In this document: piece after piece, positions 1-6,848 of the stretch | How the letters are laid out: every line of letters starts with the position of its first letter | How positions within the stretch are numbered: position 1 is the first letter of the stretch | Assembly: GCA_009918425.1 (NCBI GenBank) | Contig: RGEC01000032.1 | Coordinates: forward strand, 1-14,310 | Direction of reading: 5' to 3' | DNA: 14,310 nt | DNA from: Bacteroidota bacterium | GTDB taxonomy: Bacteria; Bacteroidota; Bacteroidia; NS11-12g; UBA955 | Program-made: the position numbers and the translations under genes | The notes under the pieces: model-generated | The model's input: the letters and a program-made list of their open reading frames with translations, nothing else | The model's database searches: none | What the model was told of the DNA's origin: nothing

Positions 1-242
1 AATTGCGTTCCGGTAAAACCTGGAACGCCAATACCTGGGAAGAGTTTGTGGACATCGTGGAGAACCGCAACGGATTTGCCCTGGCCCACTGGGACGGAAC
101 GGGCGAAACCGAAGAAAAAATAAAAGAAATGACCAAGGCCACCATTCGCTGCATTCCTTTGGATGCTGCGGAGGAATCCGGGACCTGCATCCTGAGCGGT
201 AAGCCCAGCAGTAGGCGGGTTGTTTTTGCCAAGGCCTACTGA
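1..242 (+). CDS. proS: Prolyl-tRNA synthetase, C-terminal end (partial)
   Basis: Only the last 79 codons are present; the gene enters from the left edge, and the codon frame starts at base 3. The enzyme charges tRNA-Pro with proline in the cytosol. The visible part is the C-terminal domain of the archaeal/eukaryote-like ProRS type. Family-typical stretches are GFALAHWDGTGETEEKIKE, TKATIRCIPLD, the glycine/lysine stretch SGKPSSRRVVFAKAY, and the terminal tyrosine that is conserved in this type. The cysteine pair that binds zinc in some relatives is incomplete here: TCILS has Cys-x-x-Ser. The stop TGA at 240-242 overlaps the end of the convergent nitroreductase gene by 7 bases. The identification rests on remembered family sequence and is firm. 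Confidence 0.93.
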   Translation, partial: LRSGKTWNANTWEEFVDIVENRNGFALAHWDGTGETEEKIKEMTKATIRCIPLDAAEESGTCILSGKPSSRRVVFAKAY

Positions 243-784
243 CGATGCGGGCGCTCCGCATCGTGGCGCTTTTCATCCACCATTCCCACAAAGAAAAACC
301 CGAGTTGTTTACCGTTTTCAGGCAACCCGGTCTGTTGTTTCATGAAATCAGTGCCGGCCCCGTTGCCGGTGGTCCAGTAGCCCGCTGCATGAGGATGTGA
401 AGTGAGGGTTAAATATATGTTCTGCACCGCCATGGCTGTGGCAGCCAGCTCCTCCCATTCAGGCACTTTCCCCGAGGGCACAAAGCCAATGGAAATAATA
501 TGGGATATTTTGAAAGCGTATGACCTGATTTTGGCCAGTTTGGCCTCATTAAATTGTTCTACCGGGGTTTGCTCCAGGTAATACCGTTCCATAGCCTGGC
601 ATAAGGTATTTTTTTCTGCTCCCTCAAAAACCCGGAATACCCAGGGCAGGGTAAGTTTGTGACTGGGTGCCCAGCGCGCATTTTCCAGCAACTTTTGGAT
701 TACTTCTTCGGGGACAGGCAATCCATTAAATTCTTTTACAAAATGGCTCCTGCGGGCGCGTATGATGTCGTCTATGGTATTCAT
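236..784 (-). CDS. Nitroreductase family protein (YdjA-like)
   Basis: This 182-residue protein has the small nitroreductase fold, an FMN-dependent NAD(P)H oxidoreductase usually acting as a dimer. The natural substrate is unknown. Visible family marks are the FMN-phosphate region RARRSHFVKEF (residues 9-19), the motif ARWAPSHKLTLPW (36-48), the helix ELAATAMAVQNI (112-123) that lies next to FMN, and GYWTTG (135-140). Length matches the YdjA-like subgroup rather than the 210-220 residue NfsB type. The start ATG (782-784) lies 10 bases after the stop of the DMT transporter gene, so the two are probably co-transcribed. The 3' end overlaps proS by 7 bases. Family assignment is strong; the substrate cannot be read from sequence. 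Confidence 0.9.
   Translation of the reverse strand: MNTIDDIIRARRSHFVKEFNGLPVPEEVIQKLLENARWAPSHKLTLPWVFRVFEGAEKNTLCQAMERYYLEQTPVEQFNEAKLAKIRSYAFKISHIISIGFVPSGKVPEWEELAATAMAVQNIYLTLTSHPHAAGYWTTGNGAGTDFMKQQTGLPENGKQLGFFFVGMVDEKRHDAERPHRQ
242..264 (+). terminator. Hairpin after proS, inside the 3' end of the nitroreductase gene
   Basis: A perfect 9-bp inverted repeat (ACGATGCGG and CCGCATCGT) with a 5-base loop starts on the last base of the proS stop codon. A weak T run (CTTTTC) follows about 6 bases later, so it is a plausible but not ideal intrinsic terminator for proS. On the minus strand the same bases encode the last residues of the nitroreductase (RHDAERPHR), so the hairpin is also a coding segment. 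Confidence 0.5.
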
Positions 785-794
785 GGGGTAGTTT

Positions 795-1721
795 TTACAA
801 TGCTGTATTTTTACGTTGGCGATATTCCAGAAAAGTTTGCAAAAAAACCGAAACCAATATCATGGCAGCACCTAAATAAAATTCCAAATTCAGGGCCGTA
901 TGTTCCTTAAATATCAAGGCACCGAGTACAATTCCATAAATCGGCTCCAGGTTTACGGACAGATTGGCTGTAAATGCCGATATTTCTTTCAGGGCAAAGG
1001 TGCCCAGGTAAAAGGTTAAATTGGTGCACACCAGGGCCAGCAAGAGAATCCAAAGCAAATCATAGTTGCCCTGTTCGGGATTGAATCCCGGAATCCATGT
1101 GGCATGGGCATCTGCCATCATTGGAAAAACCACACTCAGCAAAACCGCGCCTGAAAGCATTTCTATGGCGGAAATACTGAGGGAAGAGGCCCTTTCTATG
1201 TTGCGCTTGTTGAGTGCCGTAAACAGCGCAGCCAGTGCAGCACTGACAATTCCGGTAGCAATGGCGCCCGTGTAATCGGTATGGTTGGCGGGGGCAGTAC
1301 TCAGTGCATCATGGATAATGAGAATGCCTACGATAACCAGCAAGCCCATCAGCAGTTCCTGCATGCGCATGCGCTTTCGGTTAATCAACGGATCGATGAC
1401 GGCAGAGAAAAAACTCGCAGAGCCCAGACAGGCAAGGGTCACACTGGCACTGTTGCCCAGTTTGATGCTGCCGTAAAAGGTGAGCCAATGCAAGGCCACA
1501 ATCACACCAATTCCCAGAAATATGAGCCAGTCTTTGCGCGACAATCCCGAAACGCCTTTCCATACCGCCGGTATGCAGAAATACACAACGGCGGTAATGA
1601 GCATGCGGTGCCACACCAGATTCAGGGAATTATAAGAAATGAGCTTGCCCAGAATAGCGGTAAAGCCCCACAGAAAAACGGCAATATGCAGGTAGGTAAG
1701 TGCTTTGAGGCGGGGATTCAT
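795..1721 (-). CDS. DMT superfamily (EamA) transporter
   Basis: This 308-residue inner-membrane protein consists almost entirely of hydrophobic helices, about ten, in two EamA repeats (roughly residues 8-140 and 155-300). Family signs are the N-terminal FLWGFTAILGK, the arginine after the second helix (VWHRMLI), ASFFSAVIDPLINRKRM at the end of the first half, and FTANLSVNLEPIYGIVLGALIFKE in the second half. Such proteins export or import metabolites such as amino acids, but the substrate cannot be deduced. The ATG start overlaps the stop of a possible upstream small ORF (ATGA). It directly follows a structured leader (1722-1768), which suggests translational control. The nitroreductase gene follows 10 bases downstream. 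Confidence 0.92.
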   Translation of the reverse strand: MNPRLKALTYLHIAVFLWGFTAILGKLISYNSLNLVWHRMLITAVVYFCIPAVWKGVSGLSRKDWLIFLGIGVIVALHWLTFYGSIKLGNSASVTLACLGSASFFSAVIDPLINRKRMRMQELLMGLLVIVGILIIHDALSTAPANHTDYTGAIATGIVSAALAALFTALNKRNIERASSLSISAIEMLSGAVLLSVVFPMMADAHATWIPGFNPEQGNYDLLWILLLALVCTNLTFYLGTFALKEISAFTANLSVNLEPIYGIVLGALIFKEHTALNLEFYLGAAMILVSVFLQTFLEYRQRKNTAL

Positions 1722-1858
1722 GCGTGGGTTGCCCTTAAAAAATCAAGGCCACGCTGTGAAGCATGGCCAGGATGTTGGTATATAGAAGCGCGTAACAGTT
1801 GGGCTGCCGCTATCAGCACGACAGCAATGCAAATATAAAAAAGCTTTTGCAAATTCAC
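1718..1858 (-). CDS. Possible small membrane protein, 46 residues, GTG start
   Basis: An open frame starting at GTG (1856-1858) encodes a short basic N-terminus (MNLQKLF), then a hydrophobic stretch YICIAVVLIAAAQLL (residues 8-22) that could be one membrane helix. A polar tail follows, containing HPGHASQRGLDF. Its TGA overlaps the transporter ATG as ATGA, a common coupling arrangement. The frame is the same as that of manC and stays open from the manC stop to this point. I do not recognise the protein. Against it, the promoter box at 1830-1837 lies inside it, and no ribosome binding site is visible. Confidence 0.3.
   Translation of the reverse strand: MNLQKLFYICIAVVLIAAAQLLRASIYQHPGHASQRGLDFLRATHA
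1722..1768 (-). promoter_or_regulatory. Leader with two mutually exclusive hairpins before the transporter start codon
   Basis: Read as minus-strand RNA, GGCCAUGC (1768-1761) can pair with GCGUGGCC (1754-1747) over a 6-base loop, with one G-U pair. Alternatively, GCGUGGCCUU (1754-1745) can pair with AAGG (1736-1733) and CCACGC (1727-1722), with a 5-base bulge. The second hairpin ends directly against the transporter ATG at 1721. Both use GCGUGG, so they cannot form together. The G-U pair would be an A-C mismatch in plus-strand RNA, which favours a role on the minus strand. A regulatory role is inference; the complementarity is seen directly. Confidence 0.45.
1735..1764 (-). CDS. Possible nine-residue leader peptide (MLHSVALIF)
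   Basis: An ATG lies in the left arm of the first leader hairpin, and the reading frame ends with TAA in the loop of the second. A ribosome translating it would open the first hairpin and release the shared GCGUGG segment. This is the geometry of a leader-peptide attenuator or a translation switch. There is no clustered regulatory codon (one each of Leu, His, Ser, Val, Ala, Leu, Ile, Phe) and no Shine-Dalgarno sequence. An ORF this short is easily found by chance, and it conflicts in frame with the 46-codon ORF covering the same bases. Confidence 0.2.
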   Translation of the reverse strand: MLHSVALIF

Positions 1859-1860
1859 AA
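1830..1860 (-). promoter_or_regulatory. Bacteroidota-type promoter for the transporter/nitroreductase pair
   Basis: The -7 box TATATTTG (1837-1830) matches TAnnTTTG exactly. A TTG (1860-1858) lies 20 bases upstream, within the usual 19-21 spacing to the -33 element. Transcription would start near 1823, giving a leader of about 100 bases before the transporter ATG. This is the best-formed promoter in the window because both elements are present. Confidence 0.55.
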
Positions 1861-1882
1861 CCCACAAGTTTTCCCCACAAAA

Positions 1883-2965
1883 TCAGGTGAGGTTGCCCTT
1901 GTATTTGTCGCGCATGTCGATGACAATCTGTCGCAGTTCCTGTTCCTTGTCTTTGTGCATCACCAGCACTACATCGGGACTATCAACCACTACCACGTTT
2001 TCAAGGCCATGGGTAATTACAATGCGGTCCGTATTGGAAAACACCAGTGAATCTGAGGTTTCGTAGGTGTGAATGCCTTTGCCAATGGCGGCAGTATCAT
2101 GTTCGTTGTGACGACTCACATCCCAAAGGCTTTTCCAGGTGCCAAGGTCATTCCAGCCAAAGGTAGCGGGGTATACATAAACACTGTCATCCTTTTCCAT
2201 GATACCATAATCTATTGAAATACTGGGACACTGTCCGTAAGCCACTTCCAGGGCATCGAAATAATTTTCCTGAGCAAAATCCACCTCCGAAAACAACTGA
2301 TGCACCTCGGGTAAATACTGCTCTATCCGCTGTAAAATGGCTTTCACATTCCATACAAAAATGCCGGCATTCCATAAAAACTCACCGCTTTCAATAAATG
2401 TTTGTGCCAGTTCCTCGTTGGGCTTTTCGGTGAAGGTTTTTACCTCGTAAAAACCAGCATCTCCCGGAATGGTATTGTATTGAATATATCCGTAACCGGT
2501 GTCGGGGCGTGTAGGTTTAATGCCCAGGGTGAGCAGGTGGTTATAATTTCCGGCAAATGCATAAGCCTCATTGATGATACGGAAAAACTCTGCTTCGTGG
2601 GTAATGAGATGGTCACTGGGGGCCACCACGCATACCGCATCGGGATCAATACTGTGTATTATTCGGCTTGCATAGGCAATACAAGGAGCCGTATTGCGTG
2701 CCTGAGGTTCTTTTAATATGCGGGTATCGGAAATGCCGGGAACATGTTCTTTCACCAGCGATGTATATTCATGGTTTGTAACAATGAATATATTTTCCTG
2801 AGGAACTACCTGACAAAAACGCTTATAGGTCTGAGAAATAAGCGAATCACCGGTGCCTAATATGTCTATGAACTGCTTGGGCAGACTTTTACGGCTGACG
2901 GGCCAGAATCGGCTTCCGATGCCACCGGCCATTATCAATACGTAATGATGCTTGTTTTCGCTCAT
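1883..2965 (-). CDS. manC: Mannose-1-phosphate guanylyltransferase
   Basis: This 360-residue cytosolic enzyme makes GDP-mannose from mannose-1-phosphate and GTP. GDP-mannose is the donor for mannose, fucose and related sugars in surface glycans. Visible motifs are the nucleotide-binding GGIGSRFWPVSR (14-25) with PKQF (29-32), PSDH (116-119), TFTEKP (177-182), NAGIF (199-203), IDYGIMEK (251-258) and WNDLGTW (271-277). The length fits the single-function form; the phosphomannose isomerase domain of the 470-residue bifunctional proteins is absent. The ATG overlaps the kdsD stop by 4 bases (ATGA), so the two genes are translationally coupled. The downstream small ORF is in the same frame after the TGA stop. 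Confidence 0.95.
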   Translation of the reverse strand: MSENKHHYVLIMAGGIGSRFWPVSRKSLPKQFIDILGTGDSLISQTYKRFCQVVPQENIFIVTNHEYTSLVKEHVPGISDTRILKEPQARNTAPCIAYASRIIHSIDPDAVCVVAPSDHLITHEAEFFRIINEAYAFAGNYNHLLTLGIKPTRPDTGYGYIQYNTIPGDAGFYEVKTFTEKPNEELAQTFIESGEFLWNAGIFVWNVKAILQRIEQYLPEVHQLFSEVDFAQENYFDALEVAYGQCPSISIDYGIMEKDDSVYVYPATFGWNDLGTWKSLWDVSRHNEHDTAAIGKGIHTYETSDSLVFSNTDRIVITHGLENVVVVDSPDVVLVMHKDKEQELRQIVIDMRDKYKGNLT

Positions 2966-3936
2966 AACAATCCCTCTCTATTTAGGTCGTGCAAATGTAC
3001 CATTCCTGCGTATTTCCCGTCACGCAGAATAATAATTTGGGATATTTTTTGACGGCTCATCCACTCAACCGCTTCTACGGCGAGGGTTTCGGCATCCAGG
3101 GTTTTTGGTGATTTTGACATAATGTCGGTTGCCGTAAGGCCCTGTAAGTTGCTGTGTTTTTCAAGCATCCTGCGGATATCGCCATCGGTGATGATGCCCA
3201 TCAACAAACCGCTCTCGTCCAGCACGGCAGCTGCACCCAGCCGGTTTTTACTGATGCATACAATTACTTCATTCACAGAAGCAGAAGTAGATACGGCAGG
3301 CTTATCATTTCTGGCCGCAATATCGCCACAGCGCAGGTATAACTTCTTACCGAGCGCACCACCGGGATGGTATTTACTGAAATCGTTGCCGCTGAAGTTG
3401 CGCATTCGGAGCAGTGCAATGGCGATGGCATCCCCCATTATCAGCTGTGCGGTAGTACTGGTGGTAGGGGCCAGATTGTTCGGACAGGCTTCCTTATCTA
3501 CTGTTGTATTGATAACAATATCGGCCTGCGCCGCCAGTTCGCTCTGAATGTTTCCAACCATTGCTACTAGCTTATTACCAAACGACTTTAACAAAGGTGC
3601 CAACACCTTTATTTCAGGGGTATTACCACTTTTTGAAATGGCTATAACCACATCACCCGGCTGTATGATTCCCAAATCTCCATGTATGGCATCGGCGGCA
3701 TGCATAAATACAGCAGGCTGTCCTGTACTGTTCATGGTTGCCACCATTTTCTGGGCAATGATTGCACTTTTACCTATGCCGGTTACTACGGCACGGCCGC
3801 TTGAATCAAGCAAAAGCGCTACCAGACTACAAAAAGAGTCATCTACATATTGAGGCAATACTGCCAATGAATTTATTTCATCGGTTATGGCCTGAATACC
3901 GTAACTTTTTATTAAATTTGCCTTGGTCTGTGTCAA
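2962..3936 (-). CDS. kdsD: D-arabinose-5-phosphate isomerase (KdsD/KpsF/GutQ family)
   Basis: This 324-residue enzyme converts ribulose-5-phosphate to arabinose-5-phosphate, the first step to the LPS sugar Kdo. An N-terminal SIS sugar-isomerase domain (about 30-170) carries GIGKSAIIAQK (53-63), DAIHGDLG (82-89), ISKSGNTPE (100-108) and YHPGGALGK (189-197). Two CBS domains follow (about 203-262 and 270-322), with ITDGDIRRML in the first. The start appears to be TTG at 3934-3936: no ATG or GTG lies between it and the SIS domain, and an in-frame TAG lies upstream. It overlaps manC by 4 bases at its 3' end and is divergent from recQ. Kdo and GDP-mannose supply are thus linked in one transcript. 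Confidence 0.94.
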   Translation of the reverse strand: MTQTKANLIKSYGIQAITDEINSLAVLPQYVDDSFCSLVALLLDSSGRAVVTGIGKSAIIAQKMVATMNSTGQPAVFMHAADAIHGDLGIIQPGDVVIAISKSGNTPEIKVLAPLLKSFGNKLVAMVGNIQSELAAQADIVINTTVDKEACPNNLAPTTSTTAQLIMGDAIAIALLRMRNFSGNDFSKYHPGGALGKKLYLRCGDIAARNDKPAVSTSASVNEVIVCISKNRLGAAAVLDESGLLMGIITDGDIRRMLEKHSNLQGLTATDIMSKSPKTLDAETLAVEAVEWMSRQKISQIIILRDGKYAGMVHLHDLNREGLL

Positions 3937-3952
3937 ACGAACAGGTTTTGTG

Positions 3953-3978
3953 ATGCAAAACTAACTTAAATTTTGCAT
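3953..3978. promoter_or_regulatory. Operator-like dyad over the kdsD promoter
   Basis: ATGCAAAA (3953-3960) and TTTTGCAT (3971-3978) form a perfect 8-bp inverted repeat with a 10-base spacer, between the divergent kdsD and recQ genes. The left arm overlaps the candidate kdsD -7 box, so a dimeric repressor bound here would block that promoter. No regulator can be named. The remainder of this 149-base divergent region is AT-rich with no clear recQ promoter. Confidence 0.3.
3956..3963 (-). promoter_or_regulatory. Candidate -7 box for kdsD-manC
   Basis: TAGTTTTG on the minus strand fits TAnnTTTG exactly. It lies 19 bases before the TTG start codon, so transcription would begin around 3949 with a leader of roughly a dozen bases. 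No TTG is seen at the expected -33 distance, so the call rests on the -7 box and position alone. Confidence 0.4.
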
Positions 3979-4085
3979 TAGCATGTGGGTTTAACTGACA
4001 AAGAAGATTAAAAAAATTTAATAATTAACTAACAAAATTGCCGCCTATACGTTAAATTTACTCACTGAAAGCACTTACTTTATCT

Positions 4086-6299
4086 ATGAGCACGGCAATG
4101 GGCGTTGCAGAGGAAACACAAACCGACGCAAGACGCACCCTTAAGGAATTCTTCGGCTTCGACAGCTTCAAAGGCAATCAGGAAGCGGTAATTAATCATA
4201 TCCTGCAAGGCAATGATTGCTTTGTAATTATGCCTACCGGTGCAGGAAAATCCCTTTGTTATCAGCTTCCGGCAGTGATGATGGAAGGCACTGCCATCGT
4301 TATTTCTCCGCTCATCGCCCTGATGAAAAATCAGGTTGACAACATTCGTGGATTCTCCAGCAGCAGTGCACTGGCGCATTTTTTAAACTCTTCCCTCAGC
4401 AAAGCAGATTTTACACAGGTGGTGGAAGATGTTACATCCGGCAGCACCAAACTGCTGTATGTAGCCCCTGAAACCCTGAAAAAAGACGAAACGCTGGAAC
4501 TGTTGCGCGGCATCAAAATATCTTTCGTAGCCGTAGATGAAGCCCATTGTATCAGCGAATGGGGGCATGATTTCAGACCCGAATACCGCCGCATAAAGCA
4601 AATGGTGAAAGCCATTGATGATGTGCCCATTCTGGCACTAACGGCTACAGCTACACCAAAAGTCCAGCACGATATTCAGAAAAACCTGGGTATGCTGGAT
4701 GCAAAATTGTTTAAATCGTCCTTTAACCGCTCCAATCTGTATTATGAGGTTCGTCCGAAAGGCAGAAAAGATCAGGTTCACAAGGATATTTTATCTTTCA
4801 TAAAAAATCGCGGAAACAGTTCGGGCATTATTTATTGCCTGAGCCGCAAAAAAGTGGAAGAAATTGCCGAAATGCTTCAGATGAATGGCATTAAAGCCCT
4901 TCCTTACCACGCCGGACTGGATGCCAAAACCCGCGCCGGACATCAGGATGCGTTTTTGATGGAAGATTGCAACGTGATTGTGGCTACCATTGCATTTGGC
5001 ATGGGTATTGACAAGCCCGATGTGCGCTTTGTAATCCACTACGATGTACCCAAAAGCCTGGAAGGTTACTACCAGGAAACCGGACGTGGCGGACGCGACG
5101 GACTGCGCGGTGACTGCCTGCTTTTCTATAACCCCAATGACATAGAGAAGCTGGAAAAATTCATGAAGGATAAACCGGTGGCCGAACAGGAAATCGGGGG
5201 GCTTCTGATAGCCGAAACGGCCGCTTTTGCCGAAAGTAGCCAGTGCAGACGCAAATTGCTACTGCATTATTTCGGAGAAAACTTTGCCGAATCAGATTGC
5301 AACCACATGTGCGACAATTGCGCGCATCCTAAACCCAAAACAGAGGTAACCCAGGATGTGGTAACAGCCCTAAACGCATTGAAAGCACTAAACGGGGAAT
5401 TCTCCATGACCCATGTGGTAAACTTTATCATCGGCAAACGCATAGATAGCATCAAAGACTACAAACACGATGAATTGCCCCTTTTCGCCTGCGGGAAAGA
5501 AAAAGACAAAGTATTCTGGAAATCTGTGATGCGCCTTGCACTGGTGCACAATTACCTGAACAAAAACATTGAAAAATATGGTTTACTCAGTGTTTCGGAC
5601 CATGGAATGGAATTTCTGGCCAAACCGGTGAAACATGAAATGGCTGTAGATACGGAGTTTGAAAGCGTAAGCGAAGATGATTTCGAGAGTTTTAAAATGG
5701 AAAGTGTCTGCGATGAAGAACTTTTCGGACATCTGAAAGATTTACGTAAAAAAGTGGCCAAGGATAAAGGTCTTCCTCCCTACGTTATTTTTCAGGATCC
5801 AAGCCTGGAAGATATGGCTACCAAATACCCTATCACCCTGGATGAACTGTCAAATATTAACGGGGTTGGTAAAAATAAAGCCATCAAATTCGGTGAGCCG
5901 TTTATCAACTACATAGCCGCGTTTGTCAAAGAAAATAATATAGAGCGTCCGCAAGATATAGTGCTGAAAGGAAATGCCGAAAAATCAGCCAAGAAGGTCA
6001 GCATTATCCTGAATATCGATAAAAAAGTGGATCTAATGGAAATGGCCAAGCAACTGGGCATTGAGTTTGGCGAACTGGTGGATGAGCTCGAACAGATTGT
6101 GAATACAGGCACCAAACTAAATTTGCGTTATTTTCTGAACCAGTTCCTGGATGAGGATTTGCAGGATGAAATTTTTGATTATTTCAGGGGTGCACAGGAG
6201 GATAATCTGGAAATGGCATTCAACCACTTCGATGGTGAGTTTACGCACGAAGAGCTTCAACTGATGCGCATCCAGTTCCTAAGCGATATGGGCAATTAA
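4086..6299 (+). CDS. recQ: ATP-dependent DNA helicase RecQ
   Basis: This 737-residue 3'-5' DNA helicase acts in recombination and repair of stalled forks. Order of parts: the RecQ motif 0 (FKGNQEAV, 28-35), Walker A (MPTGAGKSLCYQLP, 49-62), the DEAH box (151-154) followed by the RecQ aromatic-rich loop ISEWGHDFR, TATAT (187-191), the second helicase domain with FGMGIDKP (304-311) and arginine-finger motif VI (QETGRGGRDG, 330-339). The zinc cysteines are C387, C405, C409 and C412. A winged-helix RQC region follows (about 420-520), then an HRDC domain (about 543-618). About 110 further residues are rich in acidic helices, as I recall for Bacteroidota RecQ. It is divergent from kdsD and has its own terminator. 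Confidence 0.96.
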   Translation: MSTAMGVAEETQTDARRTLKEFFGFDSFKGNQEAVINHILQGNDCFVIMPTGAGKSLCYQLPAVMMEGTAIVISPLIALMKNQVDNIRGFSSSSALAHFLNSSLSKADFTQVVEDVTSGSTKLLYVAPETLKKDETLELLRGIKISFVAVDEAHCISEWGHDFRPEYRRIKQMVKAIDDVPILALTATATPKVQHDIQKNLGMLDAKLFKSSFNRSNLYYEVRPKGRKDQVHKDILSFIKNRGNSSGIIYCLSRKKVEEIAEMLQMNGIKALPYHAGLDAKTRAGHQDAFLMEDCNVIVATIAFGMGIDKPDVRFVIHYDVPKSLEGYYQETGRGGRDGLRGDCLLFYNPNDIEKLEKFMKDKPVAEQEIGGLLIAETAAFAESSQCRRKLLLHYFGENFAESDCNHMCDNCAHPKPKTEVTQDVVTALNALKALNGEFSMTHVVNFIIGKRIDSIKDYKHDELPLFACGKEKDKVFWKSVMRLALVHNYLNKNIEKYGLLSVSDHGMEFLAKPVKHEMAVDTEFESVSEDDFESFKMESVCDEELFGHLKDLRKKVAKDKGLPPYVIFQDPSLEDMATKYPITLDELSNINGVGKNKAIKFGEPFINYIAAFVKENNIERPQDIVLKGNAEKSAKKVSIILNIDKKVDLMEMAKQLGIEFGELVDELEQIVNTGTKLNLRYFLNQFLDEDLQDEIFDYFRGAQEDNLEMAFNHFDGEFTHEELQLMRIQFLSDMGN

Positions 6300-6320
6300 A
6301 AGTCCGATTATCGGGCTTTT
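6298..6320 (+). terminator. Intrinsic terminator of recQ
   Basis: AAAAGTCCGA (6298-6307) and TCGGGCTTTT (6311-6320) pair over a 3-base loop, with one G-U pair in the RNA. The right arm ends in four T bases. The hairpin begins on the recQ stop codon and ends one base before the next -7 box. Confidence 0.7.
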
Positions 6321-6321
6321 G

Positions 6322-6329
6322 TATATTTG
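6322..6329 (+). promoter_or_regulatory. -7 box of the ECF sigma factor gene
   Basis: TATATTTG matches TAnnTTTG exactly and is followed by TAGCG and then the GTG start codon at 6335. The usual distance from this box to the start of transcription puts the mRNA 5' end at or next to the GTG, so the transcript would be leaderless or nearly so. No TTG is present at -33; that region is the terminator hairpin. Confidence 0.5.
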
Positions 6330-6334
6330 TAGCG

Positions 6335-6847
6335 GTGTCGGCCAAACAAACTCAGTTTCATGCACTTTATGTGCGCTTCAGGCCCGGTTTGAGCAGCTTT
6401 GCGGCTTCCATTGTAAAAAACCATGAGGATGCCGATGAGATTGTGAATGATGTTTTCGTGACTATTTGGGAAAAACAGCAACTGCTGATTCTGGATGATT
6501 CATTAAAAAATTACCTGTTCACAGCCGTAAAAAACCGCTGCTTAAACCATATCAAAAAAGCAAGACTGCCATTTGCAGATATGCCGGATGAATTTTTGGC
6601 AGTATCCCCTGAACATTCCGCTGACCGTATACTGGAAGGTAAAGAACTTCAAAATCATATTACCCGGCTTATAGAGCAACTTCCTGCCAAATGCAAACAG
6701 GTTTTTTTGCTAAGCCGTATGTTTGATCTAAGCTACAAAGAGATTGCAGAAATCATGGACATTAGCACCAAAACCGTAGAGAACCAGATTGGAATTGCTT
6801 TAAAGTTCTTGAAAGAAAGTACGGGGCGAAATACCCATTCCGGATAA
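6335..6847 (+). CDS. ECF-type RNA polymerase sigma factor, orphan
   Basis: This 170-residue sigma-70 family protein has region 2 at about residues 8-75 (FHALYVRFRPGLSSFAASIVKN, then EDADEIVNDVFVTIWEKQ and YLFTAVKNRCLNHIKK). Region 4 is at about 108-160 (IEQLPAKCKQVFLLSRMFDLSYKEIAEIMDISTKTVENQI, a helix-turn-helix). This is the two-domain ECF layout common in Bacteroidota, often paired with a FecR-type anti-sigma gene and SusC/SusD genes. None of these is adjacent: the next gene, bshA, converges from the other strand one base away. The GTG start at 6335 is needed to include the conserved FHALY start of region 2, and no earlier in-frame ATG, GTG or TTG was found back to the recQ stop. The function it switches on cannot be told. 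Confidence 0.92.
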   Translation: MSAKQTQFHALYVRFRPGLSSFAASIVKNHEDADEIVNDVFVTIWEKQQLLILDDSLKNYLFTAVKNRCLNHIKKARLPFADMPDEFLAVSPEHSADRILEGKELQNHITRLIEQLPAKCKQVFLLSRMFDLSYKEIAEIMDISTKTVENQIGIALKFLKESTGRNTHSG

Positions 6848-6848
6848 T

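Noticed and set aside
1066..1838. Plus-strand open frames opposite the DMT transporter gene
   Set aside because: They lie antisense to a well-supported membrane protein gene, have no domain-like sequence and start without a promoter box.
3122..3853. Plus-strand open frames of 100-141 codons opposite kdsD
   Set aside because: Composition is that of an antisense frame of the SIS/CBS coding region; no recognisable domain or start context.
1883..3936. kdsD-manC as part of a capsule or exopolysaccharide cluster
   Set aside because: No polymerase, flippase or export genes are adjacent; the only nearby glycosyltransferases are bshA and a broken gene several kilobases away.
4076..4083. TACTTTAT just before the recQ ATG as a -7 box
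   Set aside because: Only partly matches TAnnTTTG (the last two bases differ) and has no -33 partner.
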